Below, one piece after another: positions 1 through 10,939 of a stretch of 64,000 bases of DNA. The translations under genes were made by a program, and so were the position numbers. Source of the stretch: Patellaria atrata CBS 101060 (lineage: Eukaryota; Ascomycota; Dothideomycetes; Patellariales; Patellariaceae). Location: contig MU006091.1 in the NCBI GenBank assembly GCA_010093705.1, forward strand, positions 982,702 to 1,046,701, written 5' to 3'. The notes beneath the pieces were generated by a model that made no database searches, was not told where the DNA came from, and saw only the letters and a program-made list of their open reading frames with translations. Numbering within the stretch: the first letter of the stretch is position 1; each line of letters starts with the position of its first letter.

Positions 1-1321
1 GGCATCAGATCCTTCATCTTCCTCGTCAGAGAAGGTATATCTCATTCTCTTTCCTCGCGTACGACCCTCGTACAGCGAAAAGCCTGGATCTGGCCGAGTA
101 AACTGAGCTTTGCGCGCAAGACGATACTCCCGACGCTTTCGTTTCTAGACGCGAAACGATTAGTACTATAGTCACTATGTTTTGATTCACAGCTGTAGCA
201 TACCTCTTCAGTAGCTTCGAACCTTGGTATCGCATTTATGATTTGCTGACTTAACCTGCGTCCTGCTTGCGATCCGTCTTCAGCTAATTTTTGAGCGACA
301 ACCCTCAGCTCTTCAATATTACCCGCCATACTCCGCCATGTGTGCTTGACGAGAGCAGGATTGCTTTCGCGATACAGTCGGAAATTTGTATCGTCTTGGC
401 CCTCAATAAGCCAATAACGCCGCTTGTCACCGTCCGTGCCCCAAGGTTGTACCGACAATGGCTGATTGAGGTCCTGCTCTTTTCGTGCCTGTTTGTATGA
501 CTCCTTAATGATAGCCGAGATAGCTTCGGAGCTGTGAAGCGACCAAATGACGAGGGTCTTAAGAAGTATGAGCTGAAGATACGAGGTTAGTTTAGGACGA
601 GTAGAAGTACTCTTGTGATGTGAAATGCTTACTCTCTCCTGGGGATTCATCGTTTTGAAAGAGTTGTTCCCATGCAGAGGATTAATTCCATTCCAAGCCC
701 TCGGCCACTGGTGCTTTTGGGTTTGAATAGCTTCCTCGAGAGCGCGGGTATACTGTCCTCTCCTAGAAGAACTCCGCATCAGCTCATGACCCTTGCGATT
801 AAACAAATAGTTCGTCATATTATACTACTGCGCATGATGGGAGGATATACTAACTCGATAGGCTTTTTCCGGTTGAGGACTAGGGATAGTAGTGCGCAAA
901 GCAAACTGTCGACGAGTGGGGACGGTAGAGGGTCGACAATTCCTTTCTCAATATCTTGAGGACCTAGGTGAGACATCTTCGCAGGGAATGCTTCGTTGAA
1001 ACGGGATCTGAACATAACAATAACCTAGAACAAGCAAAGCGCATCAGTATAGTTTGCGGAAATCGCAGGGCGCGCCACAGCAATAAGAGCGCGATAGGAA
1101 ACGTGATTCACGCGTCCTTGACTTACTGCAATATCTGGATTATCTGCAAGAACTTCCTCATGAGGTGGAGACGCGGGGCGCTTCTTGCGAATGGGAGACT
1201 TTTCTATAGCTGGGGCGGGAGATTCGAGTTCGAGGTCTGAGAGTGAGCCATCATGATTAAGATCGTCCAAAAGCTCTTCAGCCGATGATAAAGGAGAAGA
1301 GAGCGCTGAAGAGTCAGACAT
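1..1321 (-). CDS. WHIM-type chromatin-remodelling accessory protein, partial at window edge
   Basis: The start codon is at 1321-1319; exons are 1321-1127, 1024-855, 762-633, 572-204 and 144 to beyond the window edge, all joined in frame. The N-terminus is a Ser/Asp/Glu-rich tail (about 65 residues). Then comes a segment like WHIM1/DDT-associated regions, with VIVMFRSRFNEAFPAK, then RALEEAIQTQKHQWP and a helix-rich stretch. The next exon holds the marker PWGTDGDKRRYWLIEGQDD, followed by FRLYRESNP. The last visible exon is strongly basic and then acidic (TFSDEEDEG). These motifs resemble the WHIM modules of ISWI-associated proteins, which contact linker DNA; that is family knowledge, not seen directly. 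The C-terminus lies off the left edge, so length and any PHD or other domain are unknown. The exact orthologue is not recognised. Confidence 0.75.
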
Positions 1322-2677
1322 GGTGGTCTCTTTTGTGTTGTCGTGGTTGTGGATTTGGAAGTTCTGTTAATTTTTGAGGTAGGTCTGGAAATGATGTTGA
1401 AGGAGTAGTGGACATTCGCCAAGACGCGTCCAGCTCTATTATATACCCACTTTCACGTTCATTGGCGGTAAAGCGAGAGCAGAATATGTTTGAAATTGTT
1501 TGTATTATCTATACTTTTGCGAGTTTAAGACTCTTTGTTGATTTTATAACGACGTAAAGCACACTTCGGGTGCAATGCGTATATGCTACATCAACATGTT
1601 GATACCTACCGGCAGAATAGTTCTAGAGACAGAGGTGTGTTATAAAGGTTCAAACAATTAAGCGGAATCTAATGGCAGTATCGAGTGGGACAAGGTGAGT
1701 CCAGTCGGCAGACGCGGGGGGGAGTTGTAAGGGTCTCGTCGCAATATGTCGAAACGCCCGCAAACCTGCTAATATTTGAGACTTGAGCACTATGAAAAGC
1801 GCATCCGCCTAATTCTATGATAACTGGATGGTATTGTCTCTTCCTTGGTCAAGCTAATCTAGCCTACCGTACGCTTAGGCTTAAAATGAACTCGATATCG
1901 ATAATATAGACTACCTAAAGCTCGTATGAGGCCATATTTGATCATACGCCGTTGGTGTACAGCAAAACGTACAGTGACTGGAGTATGCCCGACCGCGACA
2001 AATGAGGGGACAGTAGGTAGATACCGTACCACCCTATGCGATCAACTCAGGAAGAAAATGTCGACAATAACGAGAACGTTGAGCGTAGCGAATCCAAGAG
2101 ATTAGTATGCGTGATGTGGTGAAAAAAAACGAAGTCATATAAGACGATAGTTTACCGTACTGCCATGAACAGATAACGAGTGAGGCAAAGTGAGTCACCC
2201 CTTGCCATTTGAGTAAAAGCAAAAACATCAAAGAAGAAAGGAACAGAATACATGACTTAAAGAGAGAAGACTGGTAGCATTACAAAACTGGTGAAAGGAG
2301 TAGAATCATGCATTGTAGAAAAGTAAACAAATTTTGAATGAGAATGAATGACTTCGGACGGAGATAAAGAGAGCCTGGGGTTGCGGAGATTTGATTTATT
2401 TGTAAAAACCATCGAGCTAGTACGCTTGACTCAGAGAATCACTTACAATTGTGTTGACTTTTACTGTAGCAAGTCTTATTGTACATCGACTGTAAAGCGA
2501 TCTTAGACATTGAGGTCATTTGGTAGGAGGCGTCAGCAGAACACCACTATAGCGTGATCCAAAAGCGGCTAGCGCCCTCAAGTCTTGGCATTAAGCGAAC
2601 ACACAGCAGCACCACCGCCCAAAATATCCATAGGACGGCATATTCAAACCCATCTCCAAAGACCAACAACAGCAAAG
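1322..2677. other. Intergenic, divergent promoters of the WHIM gene and uL2
   Basis: No reading frame here has coding character. It must hold the divergent promoters of the WHIM-type gene and of the uL2 gene. I see no repeat, tRNA or element. Confidence 0.6.
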
Positions 2678-3774
2678 ATGGTGAGTGCCTCATATTTACT
2701 TTTACGTTAAGAAGGGCAATTATATTTCTCTGGCCCTTGCATATTCAGCTTCAGAGTTCAATGGATTGCTCCAGCTAGATCTATCACACGTCCCAACATA
2801 TTCTTTGCATCGCTCCACGCGAGACTTACAAACACGGAACTATGCTAACTTTTGACAGGGTCGGGTTATCAGGAATCAGAGGAAGGGGTATGAGATTTAT
2901 CACGCACATTACGGTCAAGACTAACACATTTTCAAGTCGAGGCTCTATCTTCACGGCCCATACCCGCCTCAACAAAGCCCCAGCGAAGTTCCGAACCCTC
3001 GACTACTCAGAGAGACATGGCTATATTAGAGGAGTTGTGAAGGATATCATCCACGATCCAGGGCGAGGTGCTCCCCTTGCGAAGGTTGTTTTTCGCGATC
3101 CGTACCGATTCAGGCTTCATACCGAAACTTTCATCGCAAATGAGGGCATGTACACTGGCCAATTCATCTATGCCGGCAAGCACGCAGCTCTCACTGTCGG
3201 AAACGTTCTTCCTCTCGGATCAGTGCCCGAAGGTACCGTCGTCTCCAACGTCGAAGAGAAGATAGGCGATCGTGGTGCGATTGGTAGAACTTCTGGAAAT
3301 TATGTGACTGTCATTGGCCACAACCCCGATGAGGGAAAGACTAGAATCAAACTTCCCAGTGGAGCCAAGAAGGTGGTTAAGAGCTCAGTTCGTGGAATGG
3401 TCGGCATCGTCGCCGGCGGTGGAAGGACGGACAAGCCTCTATTGAGTACGACGAGACACGACCTTTCTATAGTCCGCCAGTGTCACTAACAATCATACAG
3501 AAGCATCCCGTGCTAAGCATAAGTTCGCAGTCAAGCGCAACTCATGGCCCAAGACTCGTGGTGTTGCTATGAACCCTGTTGACCATGTAAGTCAATTGTT
3601 CCGCGTTACTCTCGAATACTACTGATTTGTCTCTAGCCCCACGGTGGTGGTAATCATCAACATATTGGTAAAGCTTCCACTATCTCCCGCTACGCTGCAC
3701 AAGGTCAAAAGGCAGGTCTCATCGCTGCAAGGAGGACCGGTCTTCTCCGTGGTACTCAAAAGACGAAAGACTAA
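2678..3774 (+). CDS. RPL2: 60S ribosomal protein uL2 (L2/L8)
   Basis: Five exons: 2678-2680, 2859-2887, 2937-3445, 3501-3586 and 3637-3774, giving 254 residues, the same length I recall for the yeast protein. The first exon is only the ATG, followed directly by a GTGAGT donor. The protein starts [20 protein letters not shown] and carries the family's RNA-binding OB fold and SH3-like parts. The conserved [12 protein letters not shown] loop, which contacts the peptidyl-transferase region in uL2 proteins, is in the last exon. It ends in a basic tail ([14 protein letters not shown]). The protein is part of the large cytosolic ribosomal subunit. The next gene on the same strand is another large-subunit protein, uL23. 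Very sure of the call; the ATG-only exon is a common fungal ribosomal-protein gene design. Confidence 0.97.
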
Positions 3775-4225
3775 GGCGTTGTCGGCGGATTTGCATGGGT
3801 ATTGGTGTTCTAGCGATCTGGCCCGTTATTTGTTTCAAGGGACCATGAATTGCTTTTTCTTGTGCTTAAAGAATAAAATCATGATGCACATGGATGTGAA
3901 CCTTTTCCCTGCAGTGTAGAGCTTAAATCGTCGTAAACCACGTCCTCATTAAGGAATCCGAGTAACCAATCGGTCTATTCGATTTTGTAAAGTAATGAGC
4001 GGGATGGGACGAATAAGAATAAGAGATAAGATTCCTCTGACTTTGTCTCCAGTATGAGTGCAATTGCGATTATTGTAAGGTACTATTAAATGGGTCAGAT
4101 TCGGTCGTCGGATTAACAGATCCACGCTAACCTAAAACCGACATTTACGCGACAGAACACACTCATTCCGCCAAAACCCAACCTTAGAGATTCCTAACTT
4201 TTCACACAGGACAAATACCATCAAC

Positions 4226-4940
4226 ATGGCGCCGAAGGATAGCAAGAAGGGTACGTCCAGTTTGGAATCTACATTTAAGTACCAATTGCTAATCTAACAT
4301 TATTTAGCAGACACAAAGAAGGGTACGCTCAACTGCGCAGCAATCGAAATTCCGTCGCTAACATTCTTTCTACAACAGGTGCCTCAAAGGGCAAACCCTC
4401 AGCTAAAGCCAACCAGGCTGCTAAAGCGGCTCTTCGCGGTGTAAGCCCAACTTGATGGACATATAGTGGCGTGTCAGAACTCCATCTCTGACGGCCTTTG
4501 ATTAGGTCAACTCGCACAAGGTCCGCAAGGTCCGTCTATCGACGACCTTCCACAGGCCCAAGACCCTCATTCTCTCCCGCGCGCCGAAATATCCTCGCAA
4601 GTCGGTACCTCATGAGCCCCGTCTCGATCAACACAAGATCATTATCCACCCTCTCAATACCGAGAGTGCGATGAAGAAGATCGAGGAGCACAATACCTTA
4701 GTTTTCATTGTTGACGTCAAGGTACGGCGCATTTCCAGTGTATAGGCTGACGCGGCATACTGAAAAATTCACCAGGCCAACAAGAGACAGATCAAGGAAG
4801 CGCTCAAGAAGCTATACGACGTTGAAACAGTCAAGATCAACACTCTTATCCGACCCGACGGCACGAAGAAGGCATTTGCACGACTAACACCGGATGTCGA
4901 TGCACTAGATATTGCGGCCACGAAACTATCTATTGTATAG
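4226..4940 (+). CDS. RPL25: 60S ribosomal protein uL23 (L25/L23a)
   Basis: Exons: 4226-4250, a micro-exon 4311-4322 (or 4308-4322), 4379-4440, 4506-4721 and 4776-4940. This gives 159 or 160 residues. The N-terminus is a Lys/Ala-rich eukaryote-specific extension, followed by the uL23 core with [34 protein letters not shown] and the C-terminal [14 protein letters not shown]. The protein sits at the polypeptide exit tunnel and is the docking site for SRP and nascent-chain factors (family knowledge). The acceptor of the micro-exon is a tandem TAG-CAG, so splicing may include or skip one alanine at residue 9. The gene lies 451 bases downstream of uL2 with the same orientation. Confidence 0.96.
4305..4322 (+). 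other. Micro-exon with tandem NAGNAG splice acceptor in uL23
   Basis: TAG at 4305-4307 is followed at once by CAG at 4308-4310. Either AG gives an open frame: the first adds one Ala codon, the second starts at Asp. The exon is then only 15 or 12 nt long before a GTACGC donor at 4323. Confidence 0.75.
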
Positions 4941-5331
4941 ATAAAATTGGGTATTGGGGTTAGCGACGGTGGTGGAAACATCTGCATAGTTCTATATCAG
5001 AACCAGGTCCGAGTTATGAACATCAATGTGATATCAAAATGAACAGGCCGGAAATTTTCATCGAGTAGTGATGTGATTGTGCTCAGAACTGTGTATGAAC
5101 AGACCGATATGGTACATTTTATACGGAGTATAGTACAAACTTGCGTATTACCCACCTCAACCTCCCATGGCTCTAGGTATGGTCTTGCCCCGTATCAGCG
5201 ACGTTTTCCCTCTCTACGTATAGCTCGATCGAGTCCATCTGGAAATAGGGTGGTCTCAGTTCCTGATCCTTAGAAACATGTTCCATAGCCCTCTGTACAC
5301 TTCTTAGCCCTCCCTAGCTCTTCATAGCCAT
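4941..5331. other. Convergent 3' region between uL23 and TIM8
   Basis: Nothing coding is seen. It holds the 3' ends of two convergent genes. Confidence 0.5.
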
Positions 5332-5681
5332 CTATGCCGTCCTCATCTGCTCCAGCTGCCTCATTACGAGATGATTCGCATCCATAAACCTCTCGACGCA
5401 ATTTTGCATGCATGGTTCCTCGTATTTGTCTAGCTTGCCAGCCGAGATCTTACTCGTGATGCACTTTTTGAAGCACATGTCTGTGAGGTTGTGTATATCT
5501 GCAACAACTATGAGCTTCCGTGAAGAAGAGTAGCTGGAATATAGATATCATCTGAAAACATACTGCCTTGTATTCTAGCCTTCTGCGACTCATTCACGAC
5601 GAATTGTTGAAGCTCCTGCTTGTCTTTGTCGTTGAGCTTGCTGAGGTCGATATTGCCGGCTGAGGGATTGACAGAGTCCAT
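5332..5681 (-). CDS. TIM8: Mitochondrial small Tim chaperone TIM8
   Basis: Two exons, 5681-5564 and 5498-5332, give 94 residues, normal for small Tims. The protein has the twin CX3C signature, CFKKC and CMQNC, separated by 15 residues, plus the preceding HNLTDMCF of the Tim8 subgroup. In the family these cysteines form two disulphides in the intermembrane space, and Tim8 with Tim13 escorts hydrophobic precursors such as Tim23 to the inner membrane. Import is by the Mia40 oxidative route and there is no cleavable presequence, as seen here. The gene is divergent from BMT2 with 233 bases between start codons, probably a shared promoter. Tim8 is preferred over Tim13 or Tim10 because of the residues around the first CX3C. 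Confidence 0.92.
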
Positions 5682-5914
5682 GATGAGGTTGCGAGCTTTT
5701 TACGGGCAAGGTAGTTGAGTATTACTGATTCGTAGAATTCCGCACACGTGATAGTACTGAATTGCGATGCTGAAATCAGAAAAAGGTGTTCAGCGTACAC
5801 CGAACAGTATAGGATGTTCATCAAATGTTCTGCCAAGGCGCCTTCCGCGGTTCCCAACTTCGCACCCCTGACAAGAAGGAACACCGCAAAACCAATTTGA
5901 CTTCCACTTCAGCA

Positions 5915-6775
5915 ATGGCAGCAAAGAAACGGAAGAAGCATGCACGACCAACGTCGCTATCGTACGGACGCCCTCTCTTCGCCCAGAAGCCCAAAGCTAC
6001 TCTTTCTTCCGACGCGACGAGACATTTAATTCGGACGCACCATACACTACAGAAACAGCTCGCCAAAGCTATAAAGGATGGAGATACAGCTTCCGCTGCA
6101 ACTATCGAAGCCCAAATTGAACAACAAGGTGGGCTGAAAAGTTATCAACAAGCAAGCATAGAAGGCCAGTCTCCTCGCAGAGGAGGTGACACGTCGAAAC
6201 AGCTGATTGACTGGCTCAAAGAGACCAAGACCATTATCTCAGGTCGTAAAGTGCAGCTCAAAATGCTGGAGATAGGTGCTCTTTCCCCATTCAATGCTTG
6301 CTCTCGAACAGACCTTCTGGACGTTACGCGGATCGACTTACATTCGCAACATCCCAAAATCGAACAACAGGACTTTATGAAGCGTCCGATTCCCAGTTCA
6401 GACGATGATAAGTTTGATATCATATCCTTATCTCTCGTACTGAATTTTGTCCCGGAAGCGATAGCTAGAGGCGAGATGCTGGAACGAACAACGGAGTTTC
6501 TGAGAATATCTACCCGACTAGATATATCCCTTCTACCCTGTCTTTTCCTGGTGCTACCCGCCCCATGCTTGCAGAATTCTAGGTATATGACCGAGGAGCG
6601 GCTGGAAGCTTTGATGTCCTCTTTAGGGTATTCGTGCAAGAAGGCGAAATACACTTCGAAGCTGGCATATTCACTGTGGAAGTTGACCGGCACGGGTGAC
6701 TCCGCGCCTCTCTTCCCCAAGGCGGAGATCAATCCTGGAAAATCACGAAACAATTTCTCAATAGTTCTATGTTGA
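5915..6775 (+). CDS. BMT2: 25S rRNA adenine-N1 methyltransferase
   Basis: Single exon, 286 residues. It begins with a basic nucleolar-type tail (MAAKKRKKHARP), then the family box SYGRPLFAQKPKATLSS near residue 20. The Rossmann-type SAM-binding part has LLDVTRIDLHSQHP near residue 133 and FDIISLSLVLNFVP near residue 166. The family hallmarks FLVLPAPC, NSRYMTEERLEALM and a C-terminal PGKSRNNFSIVL are all present. Family knowledge: Bmt2 makes one m1A in the 25S rRNA in the nucleolus. ATG 5915 is chosen because it starts the conserved basic tail; the frame is open further upstream, but that segment overlaps the promoter shared with TIM8. Confidence 0.93.
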   Translation: MAAKKRKKHARPTSLSYGRPLFAQKPKATLSSDATRHLIRTHHTLQKQLAKAIKDGDTASAATIEAQIEQQGGLKSYQQASIEGQSPRRGGDTSKQLIDWLKETKTIISGRKVQLKMLEIGALSPFNACSRTDLLDVTRIDLHSQHPKIEQQDFMKRPIPSSDDDKFDIISLSLVLNFVPEAIARGEMLERTTEFLRISTRLDISLLPCLFLVLPAPCLQNSRYMTEERLEALMSSLGYSCKKAKYTSKLAYSLWKLTGTGDSAPLFPKAEINPGKSRNNFSIVLC

Positions 6776-8258
6776 GCATCAGTGAGGGTCCAAGCTTTGG
6801 AAAGGAACGCATTCGTTCGAGGAATTTCTTATTGCTTCGTAAGCTACGTCTTATTAGTACGTTCAATCATCTCGGTTGGGAAAACTTCGTTCTCAAAGGT
6901 TACCCGAACGTCGCTGTGATATTAACCCACCTCTGGGATCATTTGCAGATTAGCTCGACCAGGTTGTCTTCCTTCCTCAGATCAGTGGACTAGAGTAGCG
7001 AGACGTTTGTTATACCGGTGTTTGACTTGAGGGTTCATGCCGCTTTGTCATTACCGTAAGCTCTTCAGCACCCCACGTCTTCATTCGGATACGGGAGGCC
7101 TGTAGTTTGGGACGAAGTGTGGGGTGCGTATCCAAGGTTTCATCTGGAATGGATAGGTGCTCTTCCAGTACGGTGCGAGGCTTATTCGGCTGATATAGCG
7201 TGAACGTTAGACGACGACATACATTCCGACCGGACATTAATCTCAGAAGATATCGCCAAGGTCATTATCTTAAACAGTTTCCATGTCTACGGCTCCAACT
7301 GCATGTACCGCCAGCTATTCACATATGAGGTACAGTATCTCTCGGAATTATCGTTCCCCATAATCAACAACTCTCAACTAGTTAGTGAGTGAGATCTTTC
7401 AAAGGATCATGGATTCTAAGTAGAAATAGTTCTACGCGACAAACGGCTCGTATCTAGTACAGAGCAACCATTGTGGCTGCCGATATCTTTATATCTCTCT
7501 GAACAGAAATGAAGTCCGTTTTAGACTTCGCTTATAGCACACCATTCCTAATTCAGCTACTCTGTATAACACAAAGCAGTTTTATTTGCCCTCGCACATG
7601 GCATCGTACCGACTATCGCTTATTACAAAAGATTTATCTTTTGTATACGGAGCAGTTTCTTCACCGGAGTCGGCGTTTCCGTCAAGGATTTCAAAGATGA
7701 ACATATAACTAAACACTTATCTACGGTACTTTATCTACGCTGGTGAACGGTGCAACTAGAACCCCGCACATCGCTTCACAACTGCAACTCTCATCAAATG
7801 TCATCTACTAGCAGATTTCCCCTAGGTGGAGTTCCACTCGGATGAGTACCCAAAACGGGATGCTACCAGACGCCGATATGCGTCGGTGCAATGAATTCAT
7901 ACTACTCCGACGGCCTTGCCGAAGCTTGAGGTTGGTGGATCTTCAGATTTTGCCTCGGCCAAAATGCCACATCAAAACGTCCATCTACTTGATTCTGAAC
8001 GTTTCGATTTCTAAACGTCATTTTACTTGTTTTTATGAAAACACTGCTGGTTTATTTATTGTGTATATACTCCTGTGTCACTCCAGATGGTTCAGTTACC
8101 ATCCATCCAGAGCATAACAATTTACAAGGTATCACTTTCTATACCGATATCTCCTAACAAGGGTTCATAAAGAACTTAACCAAGTTCAGAACAATTTCAA
8201 CTCTTCATCTATCCATTTTCGCTAGTATCTATCCAAAAAAAAATCAAAAAAAATCTCC
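6776..8258. other. 1.5 kb intergenic tract without a supported gene
   Basis: Small open frames occur on both strands, but none has a recognisable domain, a signal peptide or a supported splice pattern. Just before the next gene (about 8230-8255) there is an A-rich run, consistent with a promoter or 5' leader. Confidence 0.5.
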
Positions 8259-9320
8259 ATGATGTCTGCCCCCAGAACCACTAAACACATCACCCTCGCT
8301 GCGCACCCCAAAGGCCCCGTCAACATCGAAGGTCCCGAGGCAAACTTCACCCTTAAGACCTCTGATCTCCCCTCCTTAAAAGACAATCAAGTCCTCCTTA
8401 AGACAATTTACCTCTCCAACGATCCCGCTCAACGTGGCTGGATAAACTACTACCCGGATCCCTCTCGGCTCTATGCCCCCCCGGTCAAAGTCAACGAAAC
8501 TATGCGCGCCCTCGGTATCGGTGAGGTCCTTGAGTCGAAGTCCGAGAAGTTCCCCGTCGGCACTAAAGTCGCAGCTACCGTTGGGTGGACCGAGTACGCG
8601 GTCCTGGACGCTGCGGCGCTGACACCGCTTCCTGAACTCCCGGGAGGTTTAGGCATTACCCACTATTTGGGCGCGCTTGGTGGGCCCGGTATCACAGCCT
8701 ACTACGGCTTGACTGAGATCGCGGAAGCGAAATCGGAGGATGTGGTCGTAGTGTCTGGCGCGGCGGGCGCCACGGGGAGCATGGCGGTACAGGTAGCCGC
8801 GAAGCTAATCGGTTGTAAACGTGTTATTGGCATCGCAGGGTCGGAAGAGAAGTGTCGGTGGGTAGAGTCACTAGGCGCGTATAAGTGCCTCAACTACAAG
8901 TCCCCTACCTTCAAAAAGGACCTCCGCGCCGCGACGGAGGGCTATGTCGACGTCTTCTTCGACAACGTCGGCGGTGAGATCCTCGACCTCATGCTTGCGC
9001 GCATGGCGAAGTTCGGTCGTGTGGCGCTGTGTGGTGCGATTTCGGGTTACAACGCCTCGAGGGAGAATTCGATGGGGTTGAGGAATTATTTTGAGCTCAT
9101 TTCGATGAGGGTCAAGATTCAGGGATTTATTGTTTTCGATTACTTTTCGAGGCGGCAAGAAGCATTGAGTGCATATCGTAAGGCATTACAGGAGGGGAAG
9201 TTGCTGCTGAGTGATATGAATGAGACGGTGGTAGAGACAAAGTTTGAGGATATTCCGAAGACGTGGATCAAGTTGTTTGAAGGAGGGAACACGGGGAAGT
9301 TGGTTACCAAGTTGGTGTGA
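8259..9320 (+). CDS. NADP-dependent MDR oxidoreductase (leukotriene B4 dehydrogenase / CurA-like)
   Basis: Intronless, 353 residues, the usual length of zinc-free medium-chain reductases. The N-terminal GroES-like part includes YLSNDPAQRGWI near residue 50 and a YADP/YYPD-type loop. The Rossmann part has VVVSGAAGATGSMAVQVA near residue 163 (AxGxxG nucleotide loop), then AGSEEKCRWV and YVDVFFDNVGGEILD near 227. The C-terminus has FIVFDY and TGKLV as in prostaglandin and alkenal double-bond reductases. No structural or catalytic zinc-binding cysteines are seen. Such enzymes reduce C=C bonds of alkenals, enones or similar compounds with NADPH; the substrate cannot be told from sequence. The second ATG at 8262 could also be the start. 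Confidence 0.88.
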   Translation: MMSAPRTTKHITLAAHPKGPVNIEGPEANFTLKTSDLPSLKDNQVLLKTIYLSNDPAQRGWINYYPDPSRLYAPPVKVNETMRALGIGEVLESKSEKFPVGTKVAATVGWTEYAVLDAAALTPLPELPGGLGITHYLGALGGPGITAYYGLTEIAEAKSEDVVVVSGAAGATGSMAVQVAAKLIGCKRVIGIAGSEEKCRWVESLGAYKCLNYKSPTFKKDLRAATEGYVDVFFDNVGGEILDLMLARMAKFGRVALCGAISGYNASRENSMGLRNYFELISMRVKIQGFIVFDYFSRRQEALSAYRKALQEGKLLLSDMNETVVETKFEDIPKTWIKLFEGGNTGKLVTKLV

Positions 9321-9748
9321 GATAGCGATATTGTCTTTCGGATAGACTTGGGGGAAGAGGACGATGGTGAGTGAAGAGATCACGCTTTTATATCTCTTAA
9401 AGTACTGTTACTGTTCGTACAGTAGGTATCAAGTACGCTTATAAGCGCTCCGTAGGCGCTGGTCTCCTCTGTAGAACGGATTCAGGGACACCTTAGATGA
9501 CTGTGTTTACAGCACCTAAATGAATACATTTGATTTATTCGTACAACTGCGCGTTTCCCATACACCCCATTTTTTCTCCTACGTAAAGTCTTAGACAACT
9601 TCATAAATCGGCATATAGTAATCAAGGAAGGCCCTAACAGAGGAAGGAATATGATGTCCCTCTACACCCACTCCCCATCTCTACACTCATGTTCCTTTCC
9701 TCCAAGAACCCAAGCCCAAAAGCTGGAACCGATGTGGGTTTTAACTGT

Positions 9749-10256
9749 TCAAGCAACCGCATATATTATCAGACCAAACAAAGCGGCGATGAAGACGACC
9801 AGTGCAGCAACTAATGCCGTCATACAGGCGCTCCAGGGGCAAATGGTGTAAGGTTTGACAGCGTGCTATTCCCAGATACTACATACCATTGGTTAAAAAC
9901 ACACTTACTGGACGATTGTGTGGTAAGCTTGTCGCGACGGGAGTGATGCTCGTGATTTGGTACGGAGGCTATGGCAAGGTCATCGGCGTAAAGTATCCTT
10001 ATCAGCTTTCCACGTCTATAATGTTCGGTGCGCTTGTGGCATAGCTACTACGATATTACGACTTCACAGCATGATGGGGTTCGACGCGTAGTTCCTACTT
10101 TTTAACCCTTTTTGTACGGGGAGTTGAAGCTGCCTTGAAAGCAGGTATACAGGAAGCTGGAAACACTCTGACGAGAAAAGAGATATGTTGAAGTGTTTTG
10201 AGTACTTACCACGGGCCGTAAGGAGGTTGACTATTGCTGAGCGCCCTGTGACACAT
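9749..10256 (-). CDS. Possible small proline-rich membrane protein (orphan)
   Basis: The last two putative exons on the minus strand, 9968-9909 and 9865-9749, join in frame through a GTAAGTG donor. They read PPYQITSITPVATSLPHNRP and then a tail ending in a clear membrane span (MTALVAALVVFIAALFGLII) and YAVA-stop. A first exon 10256-10210 (MCHRALSNSQPPYGP) ends at a strong GTAAGT donor. It leaves two bases over, so it does not join the next exon in frame and another small exon would be needed. The tail-anchored shape is visible; the function is unknown. The start and the first junction are unsure. Confidence 0.32.
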
Positions 10257-10939
10257 TGCGGTGGAGATTACAACCCGTCTTTGTCATTACAGTTACGAAC
10301 ATAGTTCAAACAACAATGGGGGGAGGGATTCAAATCGAACACAGGAAATTGGATTGAGAGGATAGAAGGAAGATGGAAGAGGAATGCAGATGTTAGATTT
10401 TGGATTTTGTGAACCTGTGTGCATTTTGTGACAAGGAGTGTACCGAATTTTGAATGTGGAGCGCCTTGCTACTTGAGAAGTCCCCCTAGGTTCTGAGATA
10501 TACCCTCAACATCACCTTCAGACATTCCTGGCTATTGGCTATAGGGTTGACTTGGTTGATTTCCTACCATTTGGGTCGGAGGATGGAAAGACTGGAACTG
10601 TACCCGAACATATGATCACAAGGGATTTCACCAGGACGACTTTGCACGAAGTAGTTGTGTAATGATTGATTATGCTGTAGCTTTTGTATTGGAGGATGAG
10701 TTCCTATTTAAATTGTGTATATGCATGAAATGAGTTGAAGTTCAAGGTGGCTGAATGAGATGATCGGATCAGATGGGGGGCAAATAGGGGTAGACCCTCC
10801 ACAGCAAATCTGTCCCTGAGAAGTAGACCAATGGGGCCCAAATTAGGACCAGATGCATAAGATGGCGAATTCACCGCATTGATGGATAGATGAAGCCGTG
10901 CTCGTTCATTCTTCGAGAGATGGTGTAGGCGCATCCAGC
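10257..10939. other. Intergenic
   Basis: Only a short open frame without recognisable features is found. It contains the 3' side of the BYS1-like gene. Confidence 0.4.

Noticed and set aside
7010-8117. Several 60-90 residue ORFs in the 6.8-8.2 kb tract
   Set aside because: Short, no start context, no splice partners, no recognisable motif; expected by chance.
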